A DNA stretch of 45,180 nt, taken from positions 1 through 45,180 of the forward strand of contig OMXC01000021.1 in NCBI GenBank assembly GCA_900314925.1, in the 5' to 3' direction. The position numbers and the translations under genes were made by a program. This document shows positions 1 to 7,703 of the stretch, piece by piece (the first letter of the stretch is position 1; each line of letters begins with the position of its first letter). Below the pieces are notes generated by a model that saw only the letters and a list, made by a program, of their open reading frames with translations, had not been told where the DNA came from and did not search any database. The stretch is from an uncultured Bacteroidales bacterium (GTDB lineage Bacteria; Bacteroidota; Bacteroidia; Bacteroidales; P3).

Positions 1-33
1 TTCATATGCAACACAAAAGTAGTCACTTTACCT

Positions 34-65
34 GAGAGTACCAAATTTTTGGTGCTCTTTTTTCT
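34..65 (+). terminator. rho-independent terminator of an off-window gene
   Basis: A 10-bp stem (36-45 pairing with 48-57, one G-T wobble) is followed directly by a run of T on the plus strand. The tight loop means the innermost A-T pairs must open. It probably ends a gene to the left of the window. Confidence 0.6.
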
Positions 66-202
66 ACTCAGTGTTGCACTTGTAACTGGAATTTAGGGCG
101 TGCCGCATGGACGGCGGCACCGACCCGCCACGGAGTCCCTACGACTTTTCTATGGCTTTTGTATCGCAGTTTCTCGCTGATTTTCAGCACCGCGGCCGAA
201 GA

Positions 203-237
203 GGGGCCGAGGAGGGGCCGAAGGGGGGCCGTAGGGG
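203..237 (+). other. potential G-quadruplex tract
   Basis: Four runs of at least four G occur at 203-206, 214-217, 223-228 and 234-237, separated by loops of 5-7 nt (CCGAGGA, CCGAA, CCGTA). This satisfies the usual G4-N1-7 pattern on the plus strand. Folding is inferred only. Confidence 0.45.
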
Positions 238-334
238 CTCTATTGAAAGTGCTGACTGTCAACGAAATACATTGCAAAGAAGGATATCAGGACACAATAC
301 GCTGTATAACAGCAAAATATGGCAATAACGGCGG

Positions 335-342
335 TATTTTTG
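335..342 (+). promoter_or_regulatory. putative -7 element for rfbB
   Basis: TATTTTTG matches the Bacteroidota -7 consensus TAnnTTTG and lies about 60 nt upstream of the rfbB ATG. No clear TTTG at -33 was found, so confidence is moderate. Confidence 0.45.
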
Positions 343-400
343 CCTCCTGGCACAATAAAACGGCGGAGGCGGCGTTGATATACAAAATTAAAAACGCAAC

Positions 401-1531
401 ATGAACATCATCATCACCGGCGGAGCCGGATTTATCGGGAGCCACGTGGTACGGCTGTTTGTCAACAAGTACCCGCAGTACAAGATCATCAACCTCGACA
501 AGCTCACCTACGCCGGCAATCTGGCCAACCTCAAGGACGTGGAGGACAAGCCCAACTACAAATTCGTCAAGATGGACATCTGCGACTTCGAGGGTGTCTA
601 CAAACTGATGCAAGACGAGCACGTGGACGGCATCATCCACCTGGCCGCCGAGAGCCATGTGGACCGCTCCATCAAAGACCCCTTCACCTTCGCGCAGACC
701 AACGTCATGGGCACGCTGAGCATGCTGCAGGCCGCCAAGCTCTACTGGGAGAGCCTGCCGGAGAAGTGGGAGGGCAAGCGCTTCTACCACATATCCACCG
801 ACGAGGTGTACGGCGCCCTGGAGATGACGCACCCCGAGGGCATCAAGCCGCCGTTCACCACCAAAGCCAGCAGCGGCGAGCACCATCTGGCCTACGGCGA
901 GAAATTCTTCACCGAGGACCTCAAGTACCAGCCCCACAGCCCCTACAGCGCCGCCAAGGCCAGCAGCGACCACTTCGTGCGCGCCTTCCACGACACCTAC
1001 GGCATGCCCACCATCGTCACCAACTGCTCCAACAACTACGGCCCCTACCAGTTCCCGGAGAAGCTCATACCGCTCTTCATCAACAACATACGCCACCGCA
1101 AGCCGCTGCCAGTCTACGGCAAGGGCGAGAACGTGCGCGACTGGCTCTATGTGGAGGACCACGCGCGCGCCATCGACCTCATCTTCCACAAGGGCAAGAT
1201 TGCGGAGACCTACAACATCGGCGGCTTCAACGAGTGGAAGAACATCGACATCATCAAGGTGGTCATCAACACCGTGGACCGCCTGCTAGGCCGCCCCGAG
1301 GGGCAGGACATGGACCTCATCACCTACGTCACCGACCGTGCGGGGCACGACATGCGCTACGCCATCGACAGCAGCAAGCTGCAGCGCGAACTCGGCTGGG
1401 AGCCCAGCCTGCAGTTCGAGGAAGGCATAGAGAAGACCGTCCGCTGGTACCTCGACAACCAGGAGTGGATGGACAACGTCACTTCCGGCGACTATCTCAA
1501 GTATTACGAGGATATGTACGCCGGTCGCTAA
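401..1531 (+). CDS. rfbB: dTDP-glucose 4,6-dehydratase
   Basis: The 376-residue protein is a complete extended short-chain dehydrogenase. It converts dTDP-glucose to dTDP-4-keto-6-deoxyglucose in the cytoplasm, the second step of dTDP-rhamnose synthesis for surface polysaccharide. The NAD-binding GGAGFIG motif is at residues 7-13, the catalytic TDE triad at 133-135, and the YxxxK pair at Y182/K186. Later blocks such as NNYGPYQFPEKLIP and the RDWLYVEDH motif are typical of RfbB. The other dTDP-rhamnose genes (rfbA, C, D) are not adjacent on this side; they may lie elsewhere. The gene stands alone, followed closely by a terminator. Identification is secure. Confidence 0.96.
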   Translation: MNIIITGGAGFIGSHVVRLFVNKYPQYKIINLDKLTYAGNLANLKDVEDKPNYKFVKMDICDFEGVYKLMQDEHVDGIIHLAAESHVDRSIKDPFTFAQTNVMGTLSMLQAAKLYWESLPEKWEGKRFYHISTDEVYGALEMTHPEGIKPPFTTKASSGEHHLAYGEKFFTEDLKYQPHSPYSAAKASSDHFVRAFHDTYGMPTIVTNCSNNYGPYQFPEKLIPLFINNIRHRKPLPVYGKGENVRDWLYVEDHARAIDLIFHKGKIAETYNIGGFNEWKNIDIIKVVINTVDRLLGRPEGQDMDLITYVTDRAGHDMRYAIDSSKLQRELGWEPSLQFEEGIEKTVRWYLDNQEWMDNVTSGDYLKYYEDMYAGR

Positions 1532-1553
1532 ACCACTATAAAACAACGAAATA

Positions 1554-1589
1554 TTAGAGGACGCGAAAGTGTCCTCTAATTTTTTTTTT
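1554..1589 (+). terminator. rho-independent terminator after rfbB
   Basis: A 9-bp perfect stem (1554-1562 with 1571-1579, loop GCGAAAGT) is followed by ten T residues. It isolates rfbB from the blaI unit. Confidence 0.9.
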
Positions 1590-1621
1590 GCTTTTTGCAC
1601 AATATACAGATAAGTTCCTCG

Positions 1622-1637
1622 TTTCTTAACTAAGAAA
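1622..1637. promoter_or_regulatory. candidate operator upstream of blaI
   Basis: The perfect inverted repeat TTTCTTA-AC-TAAGAAA lies 27 nt before the blaI ATG. BlaI/MecI repressors are dimers that bind palindromes over their own promoter, so this is a plausible autoregulatory site, although it does not show the TACA/TGTA core of staphylococcal bla boxes. Confidence 0.4.
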
Positions 1638-1663
1638 ATAATTACACAACAATACATATAATT

Positions 1664-2017
1664 ATGCACAAGGAACTGACAAAAGCAGAGGAACAGGTGA
1701 TGCAGGCCATCTGGAAAGTGGGGCAAGGGTTTGCCAACGAGATTGTTACGGCGGTGGAAGGCGGGGCGGCCTACAACACGGTGCTCACGGTGGTGCGCAT
1801 CCTGGAGCAGAAAGGGTATGTGGCGCATGAGACCTTCAACCGGTCGAACCGCTACTATCCGGTGGTTAGCCGCGAGGAATACATGCAGCAGCAGCTGAAC
1901 GGTTTCGCGCAGCGCTACTTCGGCTCGTCGGCGAAGGCGCTGGTGAGCTTCCTTGTAGATAAGAATGAGGTCTCGCTCGAAGACCTCGAGTCAATAACCA
2001 GAGAACTTGAAAAATGA
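1664..2017 (+). CDS. BlaI/MecI family transcriptional repressor
   Basis: This 117-residue protein is a winged-helix repressor of the BlaI/MecI/CopY type. The N-terminal start (LTKAEEQVMQAIW) and the recognition region (YNTVLTVVRILEQKGYV) are characteristic. In this family the repressor dimerises through its C-terminal half and is inactivated by proteolysis linked to the M56 membrane sensor. The next gene encodes such a sensor and overlaps the stop codon by four bases (ATGA), so the two are co-translated. Bacteroidota carry many such pairs that do not control beta-lactamase, and no beta-lactamase or PBP2a gene is nearby, so the target is unknown. Length and motifs are normal. Confidence 0.88.
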   Translation: MHKELTKAEEQVMQAIWKVGQGFANEIVTAVEGGAAYNTVLTVVRILEQKGYVAHETFNRSNRYYPVVSREEYMQQQLNGFAQRYFGSSAKALVSFLVDKNEVSLEDLESITRELEK

Positions 2018-3375
2018 TACACTGGATGTTATTCTCGACCTTGGCGGCAGGGCTGCTGTACGGCCTCTACTGCCTGACGCTGCGGCGCGACCGCTGGCTG
2101 CAGCTGAACCTTTGGTATCTGCTGGTGGCAATCGGCTTCAGTATGGTGTTCCCCTTTATCAAGCTACCCGACGGCCTCGGCCAGGCATCGCAGTCGGTGG
2201 CCTCGGTGGAGGAGTACCTGGTGACGATGAACGAAGTAGAGATATCGGCCATCACGGCTCCGCGTACCCTCGGAGTGATGGTAGACCTTTACCTCGTCGG
2301 CGTTGCGCTGTGCGCAGTTTACCTCCTGTTCCAGCTGGCGGCGCAGGTGGTAATTGTCATCAGGCTCCGGCGCAGGCATAAGGTCTATAGGGCAAGCGAC
2401 GGCTTTGACATACCACGCGGTGCGGCGCTCGTGCTGCTGGATGACGACACGGCCACGTACTCCTTCTTCAACCATATAGTGGTGGGCACGCGAGGCCTGA
2501 ACGATGACGAGGTGCGCTGCATACTGGCCCACGAGTCGCTGCACGTGAGGCAGGGCCATTCGGTCGACCTTCTGTTTGCAAGGCTGCTGTGCTGCCTGAT
2601 GTGGTTCAACCCCTTTGCGTGGCTCATCATGCGCGAGATACGTGCGGTACATGAGTTTTTGGCCGACGCCGCGTCGATCGGTGCCTGCGGCCGCGAGGGG
2701 TATCTGCATCTGCTCTACAGGCAGACTACCGGTACAGGATATGGCCATATCACAAATAATTTCAAAAGTATTAACCTTAAAAAACGCATCGTTATGATGA
2801 ACAAAAGCAAAACGCGCTACGGCGCATGGAAAGCGGTGGCGGCACTCCCCGTGGCGGCATTGCTGCTGCTGGCGGGCTGCAAGCCTACCGAGACAAAAGA
2901 AAAAGAGTTCCAGCCCGCCTTACCCACATCAGACGTGTCGTTTACGATTACGGAGACGGCAGACTCGGTGCCCGCGAACATGCAGAACGCGGTGGCCAAA
3001 GTATCGACTAAATCGGTAATGATGACAAGTACCAGCAGCAATGGCGGCCCCGTGGCAGACAAAGAGACAACGGAAACGGACCCAGAGTTCCCGGGCGGCA
3101 TGTGGGAACTGTACAAGTTCATGGCCGAGAATATTCATTATCCGGAGCAGGCCAAGAATGATGGCGTGCAAGGACGTGTGTTTGTGCGCTTTGTGATTGA
3201 TGCCGACGGCACGGTGAAGGATGCCAAGGTGCTGCGCGGCATTGGCAGCGGATGTGACGAAGAAGCACTCCGCGTGGTCAACGCCATGCCCAAATGGAAG
3301 CCCGGAACTGTCGATGGCAAGCCCGTACGCACACAGTACAACCTGCCTATCACCTTCAAGTTGGGCGATAAATAG
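2014..3375 (+). CDS. M56 (BlaR1-like) membrane metallopeptidase with TonB C-terminal domain
   Basis: The 453-residue protein has hydrophobic segments near the N-terminus (about 3-20 and 32-50), a third near 88-118, and the zinc peptidase motif HESLH at 173-177 with a downstream HEFLAD motif near 213. A further membrane segment lies at about 272-288. The periplasmic tail carries no penicillin-binding domain; instead residues about 350-450 form a TonB C-terminal domain (PEFPGG start, YPEQAKNDGVQGRVFVRF core). M56-TonB fusions are common in Bacteroidota. By analogy with BlaR1 it should sense an envelope signal and trigger cleavage of the upstream repressor. The TonB domain suggests contact with an outer-membrane receptor or the cell wall, which is inference. 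Confidence 0.88.
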   Translation: MIHWMLFSTLAAGLLYGLYCLTLRRDRWLQLNLWYLLVAIGFSMVFPFIKLPDGLGQASQSVASVEEYLVTMNEVEISAITAPRTLGVMVDLYLVGVALCAVYLLFQLAAQVVIVIRLRRRHKVYRASDGFDIPRGAALVLLDDDTATYSFFNHIVVGTRGLNDDEVRCILAHESLHVRQGHSVDLLFARLLCCLMWFNPFAWLIMREIRAVHEFLADAASIGACGREGYLHLLYRQTTGTGYGHITNNFKSINLKKRIVMMNKSKTRYGAWKAVAALPVAALLLLAGCKPTETKEKEFQPALPTSDVSFTITETADSVPANMQNAVAKVSTKSVMMTSTSSNGGPVADKETTETDPEFPGGMWELYKFMAENIHYPEQAKNDGVQGRVFVRFVIDADGTVKDAKVLRGIGSGCDEEALRVVNAMPKWKPGTVDGKPVRTQYNLPITFKLGDK

Positions 3376-3423
3376 GTGACTGGAGGCACAATAAGAAGTC
3401 AAAGGTGACGTTATTTGTAATAT

Positions 3424-4011
3424 ATGAAAAACGTCATCTTTGACTTTGGAAATGTGCTGGTGCAGTGGCACCCCGAAAAGGTGTACGCCGAGCACTTCGG
3501 CGACGAGGCGCGTGCGTGGTGGTTCCTGCGGCATGTGTGCGACGCCGCATGGCGCAACCGCATAGACGCCGGCGAGAGCACCGCGGCATGTATCGAGGAG
3601 CTCAAAGCCCAGCAGCCTGAGTACGCGGAGGCCATAGAGCTCTACCGCTCGCGGTGGCGCGAGATGCTCACCGACGAGGTGCCGGGCATGAGGGAGGTGA
3701 TCAACGACCTCCGCAACAGGGGGCATGAGATTTACGGCCTTACCAACTGGAGCATGGAGACATTCCCCGCGGCCAGGGAGCGCTTCGGCATACTGCAGAT
3801 GATAGACCGCTACGTGGTGAGCGGCGCCGAAGGGCTGGTGAAGCCCGACGCGAGGCTGTTCCGCGTGCTGCTCGACCGCTACCATCTGCAAGCGGAAGAG
3901 TGCGTCTTCGTGGACGACAACCCCGACAACGTGGCCGCCGCCAACGCCCTCGGCATGGAGGGCATCGTATTCACCGGCGCCGACAGCCTGCGCAAATACC
4001 TGGGAATATGA
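3424..4011 (+). CDS. HAD family hydrolase (YihX-like phosphatase)
   Basis: The 195-residue protein is a subfamily IA haloacid-dehalogenase-type phosphatase. Motif I is DFGNV at residues 7-11, where the usual second Asp is Gly, as in the E. coli glucose-1-phosphatase YihX (DLGNV). Motif II is the LTNWS block near 116, the motif III Lys is in GLVKPD near 140, and motif IV is VFVDDNPDN near 161. The substrate is probably a small phosphorylated metabolite. The stop codon overlaps the start of the following thioesterase gene (ATGA), so both genes are probably co-expressed. Confidence 0.85.
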   Translation: MKNVIFDFGNVLVQWHPEKVYAEHFGDEARAWWFLRHVCDAAWRNRIDAGESTAACIEELKAQQPEYAEAIELYRSRWREMLTDEVPGMREVINDLRNRGHEIYGLTNWSMETFPAARERFGILQMIDRYVVSGAEGLVKPDARLFRVLLDRYHLQAEECVFVDDNPDNVAAANALGMEGIVFTGADSLRKYLGI

Positions 4012-4424
4012 ACGACATGACAGCAAGGGCTCGCACGGTGTTCGCCGCCGACCGCTACGCCACAGAACTGACCGGCATAGAGATTGCCTCTGCCGGAGAC
4101 CACGAGGCCACCTGCACCCTCACGCTCGCCACCAGGCACTGCAACGCACGCGGCGTGGCCATGGGTGGCGCGCTGTACACGCTGGCCGACTTCGCGGCAG
4201 CCATTGCCGCCAACAGCGACTGTCTCGGCAGCGGCGACCTGCACTGGGTGTCGCTCGACGCCACGGCGCACTACCTCTCCCCCGCCCCGCTGGGCGCACG
4301 CCTCGCGGCACGCAGCCACGCCCTGAAGCATGGCCGCTCCACAGCCCTTTACCAGACGATAATAGAAAGCCTCGACAATGGCAAGACCGTTGCCATTGTC
4401 GAGACCACTATGGTTTACGTGTAG
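4008..4424 (+). CDS. PaaI-like hotdog-fold thioesterase
   Basis: Taking the ATG at 4008, which overlaps the HAD stop codon by four bases, gives 138 residues. A longer in-frame opening back to 3900 lies inside the HAD gene and is not needed. The block GVAMGGALYTLADFAAAIA matches the HGG-x-TLAD active-site region of PaaI-type acyl-CoA thioesterases, with the usual His replaced by Met-Gly context. It probably hydrolyses an acyl- or aryl-CoA in the cytoplasm. It ends two bases before the convergent lpxA stop codon, so there is no room for a separate terminator between the two strands. Confidence 0.8.
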   Translation: MNDMTARARTVFAADRYATELTGIEIASAGDHEATCTLTLATRHCNARGVAMGGALYTLADFAAAIAANSDCLGSGDLHWVSLDATAHYLSPAPLGARLAARSHALKHGRSTALYQTIIESLDNGKTVAIVETTMVYV

Positions 4425-4426
4425 AT

Positions 4427-5215
4427 TTATTCTGACTTGCGCACCGACCGGAAGCCGCTCATCAGGCCCGTGTTGGCGCTGCCTATGAAGGCGAGTATCT
4501 GCTTGCCCTCGTCGGTGTTGCCATACTGCTCCTTCACCTGCTCGACGGCGTCGGCCAGCGGTATGCCCTTGACGAAGATGTAGCGGTAGATGTCGCTGAT
4601 GCGGTTGATGCTCTCCTGCGAGAAGCCGCGGCGCTGGAGGCCGAGGCTGTTGACGCCGCAGTACTGTATCGGGTAGCGCGCACCTTTGACGAAAGGCGGT
4701 ATGTCCTTGTCGATGAGGGCGCCGCCCTGCGTGATGACGTGCGAGCCGATGTGGATGAACTGCAGGCAGGCCGTCTTGCCGCCGAGGATCACCCAGTCGC
4801 CGAGGATGATATGACCGGCAAGGGTGGCGTTGTTGGCCAGCACGCAGTGGTCGCCGACAACGCAGTCGTGGGCTATATGGACGTAGGCCATCAGCAGGTT
4901 GCCGTTGCCTATAACCGTCTTGCCGCTGGCGGCGGTGCCGCGGTTGATGGTGCAGCACTCGCGTATCACGTTGTCGTCACCTATCTCCACGGTGGTGTAC
5001 TCGCCGGCGAACTTCAGGTCCTGCGGCACGGCAGCGATGACCGAACCGGGGAATATCTTGCAGTTCTTGCCTATGCGGGCGCCGGGGTAAATGGTCACAT
5101 TGGGGCCAATACACGTGCCGTCGCCAATCACGACATCCTCATATATGGTGGTGAAATTGCCCACCGTAACGTTTTTGCCTATCTTGGCATCAGGGTGAAT
5201 GTCATTCAGTATCAT
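4427..5215 (-). CDS. lpxA: acyl-[ACP]--UDP-N-acetylglucosamine O-acyltransferase
   Basis: The 262-residue protein is the first enzyme of lipid A synthesis, transferring a 3-hydroxyacyl chain from ACP to UDP-GlcNAc. Hexapeptide repeats of the left-handed beta helix fill the first two-thirds. The block HIAHDC at 113-118 contains the catalytic His (H116, equal to E. coli H125). The next conserved block reads TACLQF, where E. coli has AVHQF, so the residue matching E. coli H144 is Leu. The alpha-helical C-terminal domain is present. The gene lies 11 bp downstream of lpxC in the same operon. The His-to-Leu change is unusual, but overall fit to LpxA is good. Confidence 0.93.
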   Translation of the reverse strand: MILNDIHPDAKIGKNVTVGNFTTIYEDVVIGDGTCIGPNVTIYPGARIGKNCKIFPGSVIAAVPQDLKFAGEYTTVEIGDDNVIRECCTINRGTAASGKTVIGNGNLLMAYVHIAHDCVVGDHCVLANNATLAGHIILGDWVILGGKTACLQFIHIGSHVITQGGALIDKDIPPFVKGARYPIQYCGVNSLGLQRRGFSQESINRISDIYRYIFVKGIPLADAVEQVKEQYGNTDEGKQILAFIGSANTGLMSGFRSVRKSE

Positions 5216-5226
5216 TGTGTAATATA

Positions 5227-6147
5227 TCAGTTATTCTTTCTTATGTATTCCATCAGGTACCGGGCAAAGGCGTTGTTGGCCTTGTGTCCGGGCTTGTAAA
5301 TGTTGAACTTCGCATTGAGTGGCATGCCCACAAGACGTATGTCGCCCACGAAGTCGAGCAGCTTGTGGCGCGCCGGTTCGTTGGGGAAGTAGATGTCTGT
5401 GGTGTTGAGCACACCGTCATGCACCTTGAAGAGGCTCTCGTCCTTGTTGAAGATCTTGGCCAGGCGCTTCAGCTGCCTGGATGTGAGGTCTCTGTTCACG
5501 AACACCAGCGCATTGTCAAGCGAGCCCCCCTTGATAAGGTTGAGGTGCAGCAGGGGTTCCACCTCTTGCAGGAAGACGAACGTGCGGCACGGGGCAATGC
5601 TTGCGGCGTACTCGCTGAAGTCGTTCATGTCGGCTGTCTGGTGCCCTATGACGGTGTCCTTGAAGTCTATCTCGCAGTGCACGGCGAAGTGGTCGCAAGG
5701 CTCCACGTCGAACACTGAGCCAGTCTTCGCGAACTCGAAGTGCAGCGGTTCGCCGATGGTGAAGGTGCTGCGCTCGGCCTGTTGCTGGCGCACACCCACG
5801 CGGCTCAGCTGCAGCATCCACGGGCGTGCAGAGCCGTCGATGATGGGCACCTCGCCGCCGTCGAGCTCGATGATGGCGTTGTCTATCTGCGACCCATGCA
5901 GGGCCGACATCAGATGCTCGATAGTGGCTATAGAGTTGCGTCCCGAACCGAGGGTGGTGCCGCGCGACGTCTCGCCGACATTGTCGGCCAGAGCGGGCTG
6001 CGTCACGATATTGGTGCGGTCGGTGCGGCGGAATGCTATGCCGAAGTTCTCCGGCGCCGGCATCACGGTGACCGTCACCGTGCGGCCGGTATGCAGACCC
6101 GGCCCCGTCAGGCGAAACTCTTTCTTTATCGTATTCTGGTATTCCAT
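5227..6147 (-). CDS. lpxC: UDP-3-O-acyl-N-acetylglucosamine deacetylase, stand-alone LpxC
   Basis: The 306-residue protein is the committed, zinc-dependent deacetylase of lipid A synthesis. Zinc ligands are visible as H78 (TIEHLMSALHG), H261 and D265 (HKLLD), and the general-acid His is H288 (KPGHKANN). The length equals that of E. coli LpxC. In most Bacteroidota LpxC is fused to FabZ (about 460 residues in total); here translation ends right after the LpxC domain and lpxA follows after 11 bp, with no fabZ between. The gene is preceded by the LysM protein gene with a 12-bp gap, placing it in the guaA-led leftward unit. Confidence 0.95.
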   Translation of the reverse strand: MEYQNTIKKEFRLTGPGLHTGRTVTVTVMPAPENFGIAFRRTDRTNIVTQPALADNVGETSRGTTLGSGRNSIATIEHLMSALHGSQIDNAIIELDGGEVPIIDGSARPWMLQLSRVGVRQQQAERSTFTIGEPLHFEFAKTGSVFDVEPCDHFAVHCEIDFKDTVIGHQTADMNDFSEYAASIAPCRTFVFLQEVEPLLHLNLIKGGSLDNALVFVNRDLTSRQLKRLAKIFNKDESLFKVHDGVLNTTDIYFPNEPARHKLLDFVGDIRLVGMPLNAKFNIYKPGHKANNAFARYLMEYIRKNN

Positions 6148-6159
6148 GCGGTCTTTTCC

Positions 6160-7692
6160 TTATTTAAACGACACGGGCACGAGGACAAGCTCCTGCATGC
6201 GGTATATCATGGCGCGGTCGTTCTCGAGGCCGGCCCCGCTGCGGACGAGGTGTATGGGCTGCGTGAGCCCTTCCGACGCGCCGCCGGGGGCGTTCCAGAA
6301 GTCGGCACCTTTGCGGTGCAGGCCGCCGACGATATACATTGTCAGGTCATAGCCCGTGGCTGCCAGGGGCGACGTAGGCTCGTTGCCGTAGAGCGTGCGG
6401 AAATCCTTGAGGAACTCCACATGCACGTCGTTGGTCATGTCCCAGCCCGTGGCAAAGGTATGGTAGTTGAGGTTTTGCAGCTGGTTAAAGTCCACGTCGC
6501 CGTATTCGCGCGTCCAGTCGCCGAGCGTGTAGAGCACGGGTGTGCCCTGCTTAAGCGACGTGAGGCGGTTGAGCAGGTTGCCCACGAAGACGCGGTTCTG
6601 GTCCTTGCCCTGGTCGTAGATGCTCACCACGGCGGCGCCAGGGGTCTTCTTAAGCACCGTGGCCAGCTTGGCGTTCTGGCTCCAGTTGAAGAGGGTGTAC
6701 CTGATGTCGCCGCGCGCGTCGAGCTGACGCTTCATCTCGTCGAGCACCGGCCTCTCGGCCTTGGCGCCGGAATGTATGATATAAAGGTGAGCCCTCTGGC
6801 ATTCGGTGCCCACATTGTTGAGCAGACGCGTGACGAGGCCTGCCGTCGACGGCTGCATCTTCACCACGTAGGGGTTCTCGGCGCAGATGTCGCTGCGCGT
6901 AGCCATGGGGTTGACGATGTAGATGCCTGCCTCGCGGGCGAGGTCGGCGGCTTTGTCGAAGCACTCGCGCAGCAGCAGGGCTATCAGCACGTCGCTCTCC
7001 GCCACGCGGTGCGACACGAAAGCCTCGCTCACCTTGGCGGTGTCGTTGGCGCTCACGTCCACGACGTTAAGCTCCACGCTCACACCCTGGCCCACCAGCT
7101 TGTCGAGGGCCATGCGTATGCCTTCGTAGAACTCGATGAACTCAAACTGGCGGTAGCTGCGCTTGCCGCGCTGCTCGATGTCGAACTTCGTGGTGGATAT
7201 CTCGTCTATCTGGTTCAGATGCAGCGGCATCATGAGGGCCACCTTGAGGGTCCGCCCCACCTTGCGCACCGCGGGAGGCGCCGCAGGCTTGCTCTCCTGC
7301 ACGGTCACACCCGTGCGCTTGGCATGCTTCGGCGTGGGCTGCTGTGCCGCCGGCTCGTTCTTCGGCGTGGTCTGCCGTGCCGCCGGCTCGCTCTTCGGGG
7401 CCGCGGCCTCCTGCTGGTCGTCGCCGAACTGGCCGCGGTAGGGCAGCCACACGGTGTCGCCGGCATGGAGGAAATGAATGTCCACATGCGTCACGGCATC
7501 GTAGCTCTGCACCTTGTAGGCCCTCGATATGGAGTACACCGTCTGGCCACGTTCCACTATATGCACATAGTACTTGCGACCATGCAGCATCTGCGTCTCG
7601 TTGCTGACCTTGACGGGTGTCGTCCCCGGCGCTTGGCACCAGGCCGCCACCGACGCCACCGTCAGCACTATTGTAAGGACAAAGCGTTTCAT
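6160..7692 (-). CDS. LysM domain protein with periplasmic-binding-like domain
   Basis: Starting at the ATG at 7692 gives 510 residues with a signal peptide (MKRFVLTIVLTVASVAAWCQA); a longer frame to 7950 runs into guaA and is rejected. A LysM peptidoglycan-binding repeat spans about 41-84 (YYVHIVERGQTVYSISRAY). A Pro/Ala/Thr-rich linker follows at about 90-145, with repeated EPAA and TPK words. Residues about 150-505 resemble a type 1 periplasmic-binding fold, as in ABC-transport receptors and the LpoA activator. It probably acts in the periplasm bound to the cell wall. It sits 11 bp after guaA and just before lpxC, so an envelope role fits, but the ligand is unknown. Confidence 0.8.
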   Translation of the reverse strand: MKRFVLTIVLTVASVAAWCQAPGTTPVKVSNETQMLHGRKYYVHIVERGQTVYSISRAYKVQSYDAVTHVDIHFLHAGDTVWLPYRGQFGDDQQEAAAPKSEPAARQTTPKNEPAAQQPTPKHAKRTGVTVQESKPAAPPAVRKVGRTLKVALMMPLHLNQIDEISTTKFDIEQRGKRSYRQFEFIEFYEGIRMALDKLVGQGVSVELNVVDVSANDTAKVSEAFVSHRVAESDVLIALLLRECFDKAADLAREAGIYIVNPMATRSDICAENPYVVKMQPSTAGLVTRLLNNVGTECQRAHLYIIHSGAKAERPVLDEMKRQLDARGDIRYTLFNWSQNAKLATVLKKTPGAAVVSIYDQGKDQNRVFVGNLLNRLTSLKQGTPVLYTLGDWTREYGDVDFNQLQNLNYHTFATGWDMTNDVHVEFLKDFRTLYGNEPTSPLAATGYDLTMYIVGGLHRKGADFWNAPGGASEGLTQPIHLVRSGAGLENDRAMIYRMQELVLVPVSFK

Positions 7693-7703
7693 GTTACCGA
7701 TTT

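Larger units (their letters stand above)
66..400. other. non-coding leader region with G-rich tract, upstream of rfbB
   Basis: No convincing gene is present; the short open frames here lack family features. The stretch holds a copy of the recurring intergenic word CGGAGTCCCTACG (near 131-145), a G-run tract at 203-237 that fits a four-tract quadruplex pattern, and the likely rfbB promoter. Confidence 0.6.

Noticed and set aside
4008..6147. A hidden fabZ between lpxC and lpxA or in the nearby hotdog gene
   Set aside because: Only 11 bp separate lpxC and lpxA, and the hotdog protein at 4008-4424 has the PaaI-type HGG/TLAD-like region rather than the FabZ dehydratase motif, and lies on the other strand.
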